Assembly: GCA_950022655.1 (NCBI GenBank)
Contig: OX465587.1
Span: forward strand, 26,911,716-26,975,715
Origin: Alentia gelatinosa
Lineage: Eukaryota > Annelida > Polychaeta > Phyllodocida > Polynoidae
Reading direction: 5' to 3'
Length of the DNA: 64,000 nucleotides
Positions 46,349 through 56,668 of this stretch are shown here, in pieces. The notes below the pieces were generated by a model. The model was given only the letters and a program-made list of their open reading frames with translations, was not told the origin of the DNA and did not search any database. Both the position numbers and the translations under genes were made by a program. Each line of letters begins with the position of its first letter. The first letter of the stretch is position 1.

Positions 46349-47310
46349 TCATTTACTGTGTTTCTGATCTTTGCTTTGTGTTTTGCAATCGTTTGAACCA
46401 TGACCGTAGCTATGGCAGTTACTGCAACTATGTTTGTACTTGCAACTTGTGTATTTGCAACCTTCTGGTTTGTTAAATGCAAAACATACATTATTATCGC
46501 CCTGAGATTTGCTTTTTGTTTTTACACTTTTCTTCATAGTAGCTGCTGAAATCGTACCATCAAAAGATAAAAATCTCACTATTGCTGCTGGATTTACCAC
46601 TGATAACGATTTGATACCTTTTTTAATCGTTTCAATTTTGACACTTTCGTCGTAGTTTATCAACGCTTCAGCCGTAAACATCCTCGTTTCTGCTTTTTCT
46701 CCCACCAAGATTAAATGGTCAATAAATCCGCTCAGTTCCTTACCTGAGTCGTATAGATTTTTTAAGATTTTCATATTTATCAGATTCAATTTTTCAATCG
46801 AAACAATTTTCTCGTCCTTTCTCAAATATTTTTTAGAGGAGAAAACATTATTTTTAGGCCTACCTTTAGACTTTCTACAAGTTGATTCTCTACTTGATGA
46901 TCTAGAACTCTCACTTGACGAGCGACTTGTGGTACTTGTTGATGATTTACGCGATTTTCTTTCACTCTGGTGACTGGATTTTCTGTCTTTTTCGTTAGTT
47001 TCTTCCTCCACCGACGATTTCTCGAAGAATTTTTCCATCTTTCCCAGGGTGCCGGCATGTAATCTTCTAAATTGTCCATTCTTGTAGATAATTGGTCTTC
47101 TTTCCGTTTTGCATCCTTCTCGTATCTGGATCTGATGCCCTCGGATGCCGATGCCCACGTCTGGTCAATAGGATCATTGTCTGATAATAGACCTGTCGCT
47201 GGCGATTGCGACCTGAAGGGTGCCTCCCCCTCAGTATCAGATCTAATCCTATTCGATTTCCTCAATTCTACCTTTGTAGGTGATTTTTGCTTTTTTGACT
47301 TTCTCCCCAT
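46349..47310 (-). CDS. gag: gag-like protein of the Ngaro-like element, frame interrupted
   Basis: The first ATG (47310) opens a basic, lysine- and serine-rich N-terminus. The reading frame shifts near 47030-47060: the N-terminal frame runs on only as low-complexity arginine-rich sequence to a stop at 46822, while the frame entered near there continues to a TGA at 46349. The second frame carries a Ser/Arg-rich stretch, a helical-looking middle and two zinc fingers next to the stop: a CCCH finger (C-x8-C-x4-C-x3-H, about 46486-46430) and a CCHC knuckle (C-x2-C-x4-H-x4-C, about 46426-46385). Zinc knuckles in Gag bind the element RNA during particle assembly. No obvious slippery heptamer is visible, so I take the shift as a one-base indel, though a programmed shift is not excluded. 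The TGA is in the same frame as the downstream reverse transcriptase. Confidence 0.8.
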
Positions 47311-47376
47311 CGTCAAAATCAAATAACCACCGCGATTTATCTCCAATAAATCGACAAATGACTCAAATGTCTCAAG

Positions 47377-47574
47377 ATTTAAAATTTATAGGTCTGATCC
47401 TGAAGACATGCAAAGGTAGAGTGACGAATGCGCATCACGGCAACCGCCAATAGAACTATTGACGCAAGATAAACAGTAACCGCTATACCATAGTGACGCC
47501 ATAGCAACTCGCTAGGTGGCGACGGTAGTAGCTTAGTCTAATAATTATACATGTATAAACTGGGAGTTATACAG

Positions 47575-47580
<6 letters not shown>
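47377..47580 (-). repeat. Split direct repeat A1 (5' end of the Ngaro-like element)
   Basis: This 204 bp repeat matches 43255-43458 without a difference I can find by eye. It carries the self-complementary TTATACATGTATAA near its outer end. As the 5' terminus on the coding strand it probably holds the promoter. Its outer edge runs straight into a (TA)n tract. Confidence 0.92.
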
Positions 47581-47622
<42 letters not shown>

Positions 47623-47672
47623 TCTATATGTGTGTGTGTAGGTGTGTAGGTGTGTGTGTGTGTGTGTATAGT
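47576..47672. repeat. (TA)n then (GT)n microsatellite at the right end of the Ngaro-like element
   Basis: About 45 bases of alternating TA follow repeat A1, then GT-rich sequence with GTGTAGGT variants. Confidence 0.9.
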
Positions 47673-48129
47673 TATACAATTACGTAAATAACGAGAAATT
47701 ATAACGGAATCCACAACAGTGAAATAACAGCTTATATAGATAAAATAAAATTGAATTTTACTCTGACTTTGATGTACAAGTAACTTCTTTTAGCCCTCTT
47801 TTCACAGTCATTGAAGACCCAACACTTTGTGAACGACAGATGCGTAACACCGGCAGATACTTTGACGGCTATACTTGGCAGGAGCTCTCGTCTAATCTCG
47901 CTACTACACACGTGGCTGACGAGAAATCGCGAGACTGGCGAGATTAGGTGCGTCTGTTGCTGGAAGGATTAGCGTGTCACTTGTTCTGAGTTACTGGTCT
48001 GACTAATATCCTACGGCGGCTCTCAGGGTATGAGATCACATTAGGTCCTCTCCACCCTACACGAAACTGATGACTGCGCAGTTATAGCATTGTGTCTACC
48101 AATGTAGGTATTTTGAATGTTATTTGTAC

Positions 48130-48240
48130 TACAGCTAACAGTATTATCTGCATATATGTTTTAATGAAAAAGGCCACTAAGCTGCCGAAACGTTGTATTT
48201 ATATTGTTCAAAATAAAGCCTACATCAAACCGAATTGGGT
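48130..48240 (+). other. Possible Penelope-like retroelement tail with GCCGAAACGTTG motif
   Basis: The stretch holds TTTTAATGAAAAAGGCC, then CTGCCGAAACGTTG and AAAATAAA. GCCGAAACGTTG-type motifs close to AATAAA recur at the ends of Penelope-like and related retroelements, where they can be part of a hammerhead ribozyme (CTGATGA, stem II, GAAA). Here the first core block is degenerate (TTAATGA), while a GGC/GCC stem II and GAAAC are present. The chance of an active ribozyme is low. Confidence 0.3.
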
Positions 48241-48479
48241 CGCAGTTGAGTTGTACTTGTTCACACTTCCTATCAATTGCATGTTATATTTATCTGAAAC
48301 GGTATTGAAAGATCAGAAGTATGCATCGCGAACGAACACCATGGAATACATATTTTATAAACGAAATGACACCTGATGCAAACTAGCAAACTGTAAGTCA
48401 TCTGACAGGACGCCATCTTTATTCATTTATACTTAATATGTATTTATGATGTGAATACGAACACGAGAAACAATGTATG

Positions 48480-49300
48480 ACAAGTCTAAGGGCATGAAAT
48501 TATCTTATGATGACTTTCAGGTTATGAAATTACCGTATAGCAATCTTGGGATATGATATCACCTCAGGGAAAGCCTCATGGTGTGAGATTATCTGACGAC
48601 AGATCTCTGGTTTTTCTATAACAGTTCTGGGTATGATATTTGATTACGGTAGGTCTCAGGGTAAGAGATTATTCTATGGCAGGACTCGGGGTAAGAGGTT
48701 ATTCTATGACGGTTCTTAGGTCATAAGATAATATACCGATAGGTCTCGGGTAGGAGATTATTCTATATCAGGTCTTTTTGTACAAGATTACTTTACGTCA
48801 GTTCAAAGAATATGAGATTATTTCATGATAGGTCTTGGGGTACAATATCAATTTTCGGTAAGTCCCTGAGTATGAGATTATTCTCTGACAGGTCTCCTGA
48901 TATAAGACATCCAGACTAATAATCTCGGGATATCAGATTTTTCTACGACAAGTTCGATGTACGAGAATTACTCACAACAGATCTCAGAATATGAGATTCC
49001 TATTTGTATGTGGTAATCGTCAGGTGTAGCCTTTACAGTTACTTGCCATTGTGGGCATTCACTCTTGGGATATAAGATTACCTGGCTACAGATCTCTTGG
49101 TAAGAGATTATTCTATGACAGATCTACTGACTATAAATCTCTGTAGAAGAGATTTTCCTATGACAGGTCTCAGGGTATGAGAATACCATATGACAGGGTT
49201 CGGGTTATGAGACTACCTTACGACAGGTCTCGAGGTAAGAGATCATTCTATAACAGAATACGAGAATACCTCATGGCAGGTCTAAGGGTAGGAGATTCCT
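48480..49300 (+). repeat. 30 bp minisatellite (CAGGTCTCAGGGTATGAGAT)
   Basis: About 25 diverged units with the core AGGTCTC-GGGTA-GAGATTATTCTATGA. An embedded block of about 70 bp (TTGTGGGCATTCACTCT) occurs twice, ending at 49065 and 49353, so part of the array was duplicated as a larger unit. Confidence 0.85.
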
Positions 49301-49915
49301 GATTGTATGGGGTACTCACCAGGTGGTGCCTTTACTTGCCGTTGTGGGCATTCACTCTGACATCAAACAGCGAACGTTCACGTCTTCCTTTGACAGCGAA
49401 TCAGTTCTGACATTTTCCTACCTCCGTGCTTCCACCAAAATAAAATAAAATAAAATAAACACGACCCCAACATTAAAACTCAAACAAACACGACGCCTTC
49501 CTTCCCGGAACTCCGCGCGGAGAAGCGAGAAGAAAGTTTCAGGGTTCAACAAAAAGGGTGGAAAAAGTGGGCGATAATACAAGGGCTTTGTGATATTGCT
49601 GCAGGATACGCATTCCTTGGCCGCACGATTGCATTCTATTAAAGCTGGCATTTAGTAGTCTAATGAACTAGCGAAAAAAACACGCTTGATAACACTCTAA
49701 CGTCAGACCACGTAAAATCCACTCGGGTTTCTGCTTGGTATAAGAGGTACTTATTGTGACGCTGATATTGGATATACGGAGTGTACAATATATGATATAG
49801 GACAATATAGTCCAGATTGTATATACTTATCTACTGGTCTCTGTCTCTATATCACTCTCCCAGTCTCTTATGTCTTACTCTGCCTCTCTTCGTCTCTGTA
49901 TTTCTGTGTCCCTGC

Positions 49916-49980
<65 letters not shown>

Positions 49981-49981
49981 A
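49916..49981 (+). repeat. (TGTC)n-(TC)n microsatellite
   Basis: About ten TGTC units followed by about twelve TC units. Confidence 0.95.
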
Positions 49982-50294
49982 TCTGCTTCTCTCTGTCTCT
50001 ATTTTTGCTGCCATTGTGCTTCTCTGCATAAGTCTCATTCTCTTTCCTCACTCTCTTTTCGATTCTTTTCATTATCCACTCAATGAAAAGTATCCAAAGG
50101 ACACCTATCAATTTCAAAACTCTATTTTGACATAACCGGCACATACGGATATGTTTTATACTTCGGATTGCGATAAAGCGCGCATTCTGAAAAAAGTGGT
50201 GCTCATGAAAAAATAGCACAGTGATTTAAAGTAAAGTGAACGCCACCAGTCGGTATAAGATGGATAGTAAATACAATATAGACACAAGCACATA

Positions 50295-50365
50295 TGTGGA
50301 TATTACTATGCGTCATCTCTTCGGAGCATACGACCGCTTGTATCTGTAACCAGTCAATATTCTGT
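50295..50365 (+). repeat. Dispersed repeat module (GGATATTAC..AGTCAATATT)
   Basis: GTGGATATTACTATGCGTCA and TGTATCTGTAACCAGTCAAT follow the same block order as 56250-56325. Confidence 0.5.
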
Positions 50366-50544
50366 CTCCTCTCTCCCCCTCATCCTATTTTTCTTTCTGT
50401 CGTCCTTCTATATCTCTATCCTTTTTTCAATGTTTCCTTTTATCCGTCCTCTCATTTGTCAAAGCTCTCTCCGCTCTTTATTTCTTTCCGTCTCTCTTTA
50501 TCTCGTGTCCTCTCTGCATTCTCTTACCCTCTTCCTTCTTCGCT

Positions 50545-50545
50545 T

Positions 50546-50583
<38 letters not shown>
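50545..50583 (+). repeat. (TC)n microsatellite
   Basis: About 19 TC units. Confidence 0.95.
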
Positions 50584-50586
<3 letters not shown>

Positions 50587-50599
50587 TTCTCTGAGCGCA

Positions 50600-51495
50600 T
50601 CGCCTGAAGTGTTAACGGTTGTAAGAATCCTGGAGAGGGAAGTGGAAAGTTGATCGTGTTTGTTTAAAACAGTGTGAGTGAGTGACCACGCTGGTTATTC
50701 ACACACCTCACTGACATCGTATTAAACCCGCCAGAGACCAGCGGACCGGAATCAGCAAGACAAACACTCCGCATCGCCGCCAGAGGGCTCTGACAGCCTG
50801 ACGAGTTTCAAACTCAGTTTTATGAACTTATAACAAAGGAAGAGGTTACACCATGGTGTAATATGATAAAACGATGATCCTGTATACGTAATAATCCGTA
50901 TCCGAACACGTGGCAGGGCACGTTTACAGCGAGGTCTTTACACCGAGCAGTAAAATAAGTCAAATATTAATCAAAATGTCCAAATTGGCAGTGTCACTAT
51001 TTTACAGGTCACCATCGCCGAAGAGAATTCTTTGCCTAGTATAAATAGGAGCAACAATTATTTCAGAAAACCCAAACTTAAAGAATATTATACAAAGTTT
51101 ACAGTAGCATACTGTATGTAAAAGTATTACCGTACAGAATAATCTCGGAGTAAGCTTGGTCCCAAAATGAATTTCTACCAACTTGGTCAAACATGAATGC
51201 CAGTAAAAGCTGTACACTCAAGGATACTGTGGCCTGTTTTATTCGTAGACACATTATGGGTAGAAAGATGAATAGGGGATAGTCCTTTAAATTGCCCATA
51301 CTCTTTCTAACAAAAATGGCTGCGATAAGACAGTTGCCATAGTAGCAGCTCCTCCCTGTATCGATGTTTATTTGTTTGATGTGGCAATGTAGTGAATGGC
51401 AAGTTTACCCTCTTTATTACTCACTCTAGTTCCTGGTCTGGCCACGTGGGGGCAGGGGACACTGACATCACACCTGAGTTGTCAGTGATATGATC
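50600..51495. other. No recognisable gene
   Basis: Short frames only; no repeat or motif stands out. Confidence 0.45.
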
Positions 51496-51497
51496 TA

Positions 51498-51722
51498 CAA
51501 TGCACGAAACTAACCACTTTCCATATATATGCGAACGGCGTATATAGGCATGCTTTTGCGTATACAAGGTCGTCCTATTCCCCGTGTGTATACGCCTCAC
51601 CTGTAGGCGTATATATAAGCGTCCATGGCGCGGTCTTATATACGTCATATATACGCCTGATTCTGGACCACTATCCATTAGTTCCGATCTCTGCCACTTG
51701 GGGACACCACTGGCAGCACGGG
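51498..51722 (+). mobile_element. TATACGCC-family MITE copy, second subfamily
   Basis: The copy starts with TGCACGAAACTAACC, as in the 52336-52597 copy. Five or more GTATAYRCC-type palindromes fill the interior, and the end block ACGCCTGATTCTG and CCACTATCC matches 29745-29950 in inverse orientation. Confidence 0.6.
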
Positions 51723-52033
51723 CCAACGTTGGGTCGGATGGTCGGGGTCGGGGTCGGAGACGGGAGCGAGGACTTCACCGTTGTAGCTTTGATGCAGCTT
51801 TGATACCGGTGGGGCAGGCAGTCGAGCGGCCGCGGGTAATTCGTCCACACACACCGGGTGAAGCTGGGGGTCTGTGCGAGGGCTTCAGTGTTGGTCGAGT
51901 GAGTGTAGGGTGTAGGGTGTAAGGTGTCGGCGGTGGGGGGCAGGGGAGGGGGTCTGGACCAACCTCTTTTTATTTTCTATCGGTACATATATATACGGCA
52001 TATAGCCTATGATCCATGGGCGCCGCCATGACG

Positions 52034-52115
52034 CCCCCCCCCCCCCCCCCCGAGTAGGTGTTCTTCACTAATGGAGGTGAAAAAGTAGGTGTTCTTCACT
52101 AATGGAGGTGCAAAA
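52034..52115 (+). repeat. Poly-C run and a 29 bp tandem duplicate
   Basis: About 18 C, then two near-identical copies of AGTAGGTGTTCTTCACTAAT with GGAGGTG. Confidence 0.9.
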
Positions 52116-52335
52116 GTAGTGAGTGATAATTGGGAAATGTCACAACTTTAGCCTTGCTCACATATTTATATAAAGTGTTCCATATGGAAAATATCATGTC
52201 TTGGGTTTAATCATTATGTCATCCTGCTTTGGGATGGGTGTAGAGAGTCAAGGGAACCATGGTAAAATATTGAAAGGCAGTTGAATTTCGTAAGAACAAA
52301 GAGCCAGAATACAGGTTTGTCCCCCGACCACCTAG

Positions 52336-52597
52336 TGACTGCTTCGTGAACTAACAATGGCTCTGTCCCCTATACGCCTGGCATATATATTTCGGGTAGA
52401 GGATGTTTTATCTCGGATACGCCAGGTGTGAAATACAGCCAAGACGCGTCCGTATACAAAAGGAAACAGTCTTGTATACGCCTCATACGCTGGTGTGGAT
52501 TATAGGTGCATACAAATGAAAACAAGACTATATTCAGCCGATACGTGCGCTGCCGCGATGACGCATGTATAAATAAAGGGGTTAGTTTCGTGCAGTG
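52336..52597 (-). mobile_element. TATACGCC-family MITE copy
   Basis: On the minus strand it begins CACTGCACGAAACTAACCCC, contains GGCTGAATATAG, CTTGTTTTCAT and ACGGACGCGTCTTGGCTG as in the 19171 copy, and ends in a degraded inverted repeat near 52336. Confidence 0.65.
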
Positions 52598-52940
52598 CTA
52601 CCGTCCTGGCTTGTGCAAGAGGCCGGAACGACACTGGTCTATCCTCATTGGCTGTTGGGTCATCAACCAATCATAGCAGAGAGCTTACAAGCTGAACCTG
52701 CCGCAAATTGCGACCTGCCATCTGTATATACGCTGATTAATCTGTCACTAAAATCAGTAAACTTTCTTGTCTTATAGTAGTACCTTAAACCTCTGTCTTC
52801 AAGTTCTAACTCCCTTACTCTTAAGGTCTACACCTAGATAATCTAGACCTCGAGGCTTTATAGCATATTAATCCGCATTATCTTTAAAAGATGTCATTTC
52901 ACCTTTCACCTGGCACCTGGCAGTTGCCATCACGCTCCAT

Positions 52941-53010
52941 GGCGGATTTGAACCCACCTACCCACACCAAAAGACAAAGCCTATAATCGTAGGGCTACAC
53001 ACAGTCCTCC
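52941..53010 (-). other. tRNA-derived SINE head (A and B boxes)
   Basis: The minus strand carries TAGCCCTACGATTATAGGC, resembling a box A and D-arm, and 33 bases on GTGGGTTCAAATCC, a good box B. This spacing is that of an internal pol III promoter. The SINE body, if any, would extend to about 52800 on this strand. Confidence 0.45.
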
Positions 53011-53014
53011 TTGT

Positions 53015-54480
53015 ATCTCCTAAAGACTCACAAAAGACCATCAATCTTTATTTCAGAAAATTTAAATATATGTTTGAAAACTGCACTTCCGCCTCAGAGT
53101 TAATTGTATCGAAGTTTGAATACTACACTGAGATCTGCAGTTGGTCAGTTGACGTCCTCTACGCGTGTGTCTAAAACTGCCGAACACCATAACTGAGTTT
53201 TAGAAATCACGAGCCTTGACCGAAAACACCCACAATCACATTCTGCTTAAGAAAAAAAACCACTTCTACTATTCGAGGATCAATGATCGATAAAAAAATT
53301 CATTATGAGGAACTGGAAATACAATTCAAAGATCTAAAATTCAATTCTGGAGATGGGGAAATCCAATTTCGCGTATCAGAAATTCAATCATGCCCGTCTT
53401 TGACTGGGCGATAAATGGGTTAAATCTCGTGTTTCTAGTTCCTTCTTGCTGGCGGAAGTCACATCCATCACGACCCGTAACGACGCAGGCATTATGTCTT
53501 CAGGTTATTCAATATTTCCTGTTAATTATTCAAAAATATCTTATCTACTCTTACCGCCCTATTTTACTGTATATTTTCTAACAGTTACTAACTATGTATG
53601 ACATGTATAAGTCTCGCCCTTGCCATGGCAGTAATATTGATGAATAATGGACGGAATTTTTGCCGTTGGTTCATAAATATTGCTTACGTATAAAAGGAGG
53701 TACTGCAGCCAGAGTTACCGACCTGTCTGGTGAATCTCTGAGGGGAAGGGCCGGTCAATGGACCTGTTGAATAATCTAGGGTCGGACACAAAAACTTTTT
53801 CTGTACGCCAAGGAGCTTTATAAACAGATGCAGAAGCATTCCGTGGAGATAAAGTTGATTGTACGTGAAATTAACCCAGCACAAAGCCAGAGGGCTGTGA
53901 CCTAAGTCGGGTAGCAAGTCGAATTAAATCTAGAAACGATAACGACCGTGAATACTGGCAACATCAATGCAATTGAAGTATAATGACTTGAAAGCCGCTA
54001 TTTTGTGAAGATGGGGGTTAAGATGAAATGACTTAGTTACTTAAATCTTCTTCGTTCTCAGAATGTATATTCCGAAGTGGATTTCTTTTTAGATGAAGTA
54101 CCACCTGTGGAATCTATTTTATTTAAACTATTTTCTTCACTCTAGCCAGAAACATTTTAAGTCCAAACCTGTTTGATCCTTTTGAAAGTTTCCCCGCCCG
54201 CTATTTCTTTTATGATGGAATAAGCCACTATCCTCTACAGCATGTTCGTGGAAGGAGCTCCCGGATTCCGTAACAACATGCCATACTCTAGATCTGTTTC
54301 ATACTGTATTATGTATGAACACTGCTTCACATTAACCCACTTAGCACCGAGCCAATCAGTCAGTTCTACACCCTCTGACCCAGCCAGCCGACTTCTGCCC
54401 CCCCCCCCCCACCCCCACATACACACCCCCGTCACCTTCCTTCACTGACTAGCAAGCAGTTGGGGGTAAGGGGATCGTTT
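53015..54480. other. No recognisable gene
   Basis: AT-rich with several short frames. A poly-C stretch with CACCCCCAC lies at 54400-54420. Confidence 0.45.
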
Positions 54481-54489
54481 AATAATCAA

Positions 54490-56155
54490 GGAACGATGAT
54501 GAATTTGGTTTTAAGATGTTCCTTGGCGGTTATTAAAAGTTAGAGTCCTATACTACAGTTGCGATCAAATGGACGATAGCACGAAAGGTAAAGCCTCAAA
54601 TACTGTTAGATAATAGGTGACCTATGGGTGGGATTTTCAAAACCTGCTAAATTACCAAAAATAGGGTTATTTAAGGCTGATGTTGTATTAACGTAATCTC
54701 ATCGATGTAAAAGTGGCATTTTTTGGTGGATCTTTTGATGGTCTTTAACTCCAATACAGGGTTTTGTATAGCTCTGAGGAATATTTCCTTCCGAAAATCA
54801 ACAAAAACAGTGTTTTTCATGACTTTCAGGGTTTTTTTCAGTCTATGAGGCACAATGTTAAGCCAATTGTTTTTATCAACCTGATTTAAACCATATGTCA
54901 TGAGAAGTGTATACAATATAGGTTTGAAAATTGGTAAAAATTTGAAAAAATATTAAAATGGTCAAAACTATCCAGGACCTTTAAATTTTCCAACAGAGAG
55001 ACCTATAGAGCATGTTGTCTGACACTCCAATTTTGAGAGGATAATACTAATGAGATATGAAATGAGAAATTAGTTTTCCTTTATTGTGAGATGTTGAACA
55101 AAATCTCCACTGTGATACCTGAAAGTTTCAATACAATGGGATTATCTATTCTGACATTAAAACATTGTGATTCCATGATGATATTTTTTTCAAAAAAATG
55201 GGCTGTTGGACAATACACCTGTTAAAAGATGTATAGAAGAAATAATAATCATAATAGAATAACAAATACCCCTGTATATGTTAAGTATCCCTACCACTTA
55301 TAAATAACCAGTTTACCTATTTCCTAAATAAAAAAATGTACTTCTTGTGGTTAAAAAACTGAAGACGTGTTGTCCAACACCCCGGGGTGTCGGACAACAT
55401 GCCCAGATATAAGTCATGAATTTGGGGTTGTTTCTTATCAATACTTGAGTGGTTTGCTTTGAAAAACGAAGATTTCTATCATTTGATTAAGAATATAAAG
55501 GATTATAGCCACAAATATTATTTTGTCCATTGTTCTGAGTGATTTTAAAAACGTGTTGTCCGACACCCCTCGTGTTGTCCGACACCCCTGTGTGGCCCAA
55601 CACCTAAATATGCTCATAGCTTTTGTTTTATAACTTATATGTGATAGAGATGTTTTGGGTCAAATATAACATATGTCACCATCTAATGTCAGTTTTTCTC
55701 AAATTATAACCTTTTATAACGTTTCTTGAAATTTCAAATATTTTAGGGGGGTGAACAACATGCAGTATTTTAAACAATTTCAAAAGGCTCTCAAATCTGA
55801 ACCATTTGTCTGATTTTGTTGGAATAATGTTTTTCTGAAAGGTACTTGGTAGGAGACTAATATAAAATATAGAAAGAAGTATTATTCTAAAATTATTTTT
55901 TCAGTGTCTGACCCCAGGAAGAAAGCGTAATATAGCAGGTTTCAAAAATCCGACCCCTATATTGTCCGTTTGGTTTTAGGTTGTCAAAATGCTCTCATCC
56001 CAGGGCACCTCTAGGGTTTAGCTTTTTAATTAATTAACCCGTAAAACCCTATATGTCCTGTTAGATTCTCAATAAATTTATGATTTCAAATGGCTGTTCT
56101 TGAGGTGTTAGAACAATGACAAGGGGTTATATCGTACTAGAAGACACTCTTTAAA
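54490..56155. other. Unassigned 1.6 kb region with inverted arms and an iterated GTGTTGTCCGACACCCC motif
   Basis: A left block at 54621-54655 (GGGATTTTCAAAACCTGCTA) has a diverged reverse complement at 55927-55960. AAGGAACGAT occurs in direct orientation at both outer edges (about 54490 and 56143). Between them GTGTTGTCCGACACCCC occurs exactly at 55553-55569 and 55572-55588, nearly at 55012 and 55590, and as a 32 bp palindrome at 55368-55399. The longest open frame (54671-54916, minus) encodes 81 residues that I do not recognise. It could be an old non-autonomous transposon. Confidence 0.4.
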
Positions 56156-56214
56156 AAGGTACGCCAGGGGTCATAAATAATGAAGGAACGATAATAGATC
56201 CCAAAATATTTTAT

Positions 56215-56512
56215 TCAGTAGCGCCACCTATCGGAGTTGACTCCGCGCTCGGATATTACTACGCATCAACTCCTCGAAGCACACAACCGCGTGTATCTGA
56301 AATCAGTCAATATTGTGCATAACCCCTAGACTGGCTCCAGTCCCTGCATCATATGTCTACTCTCCTCGCTGGGATACAGATTTGATTCATGGGCAAGTCA
56401 GAGAAGGATACATACTTTCATGAACTTTATTCTGATTGTGATTAATCATTTAATGAATGTTCATAATCAAAGACTTGAGCAAGTCTACATATCCCCCTCA
56501 ACCAATCAGTGG
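56215..56512 (+). repeat. Dispersed repeat, longer copy
   Basis: The right part (56329-56512) matches 14227-14398. The left part (56215-56325), with GCGCTCGGATATTAC and CTGAAATCAGTCAATATT, matches blocks at 23765-23860 and 50295-50365, so it joins two modules that occur separately elsewhere. Confidence 0.65.
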
Positions 56513-56668
56513 AGAACCCCCTCCCCCCCCCCCTCCCCCCACGCGCGCGGAGAGAGCTGTCAGAGGAAAGCAGAAAATAAAGTTGGTTCTGAATAAACAA
56601 AAAAAAAGCGTTGTGTTGTGTTTTTAGAATAAATATCCCGAGACCAGTGGGCCTCCGCATACAATTTA

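Larger units (their letters stand above)
43083..47580 (-). mobile_element. Ngaro/PAT-like tyrosine-recombinase (DIRS-order) retrotransposon, nearly complete
   Basis: On the minus strand the order is repeat A1 (47580-47377), gag-like gene, reverse transcriptase/RNase H, tyrosine recombinase, repeat B1 (43536-43455), repeat A2 (43458-43255), a 90 bp unique spacer and repeat B2 (43164-43083). The A copies (204 bp) and B copies (82 bp) look identical or nearly so by eye. This A1-genes-B1-A2-B2 split direct repeat layout is the hallmark of Ngaro/PAT-like elements. These replicate through a circular DNA and integrate with a tyrosine recombinase instead of a DDE integrase. No methyltransferase domain is seen, which fits Ngaro rather than DIRS1 proper. 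Both outer ends lie in (TA)n tracts and there is no target duplication. Near-identity of the repeats suggests a young copy, although the gag frame is interrupted. Confidence 0.93.
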
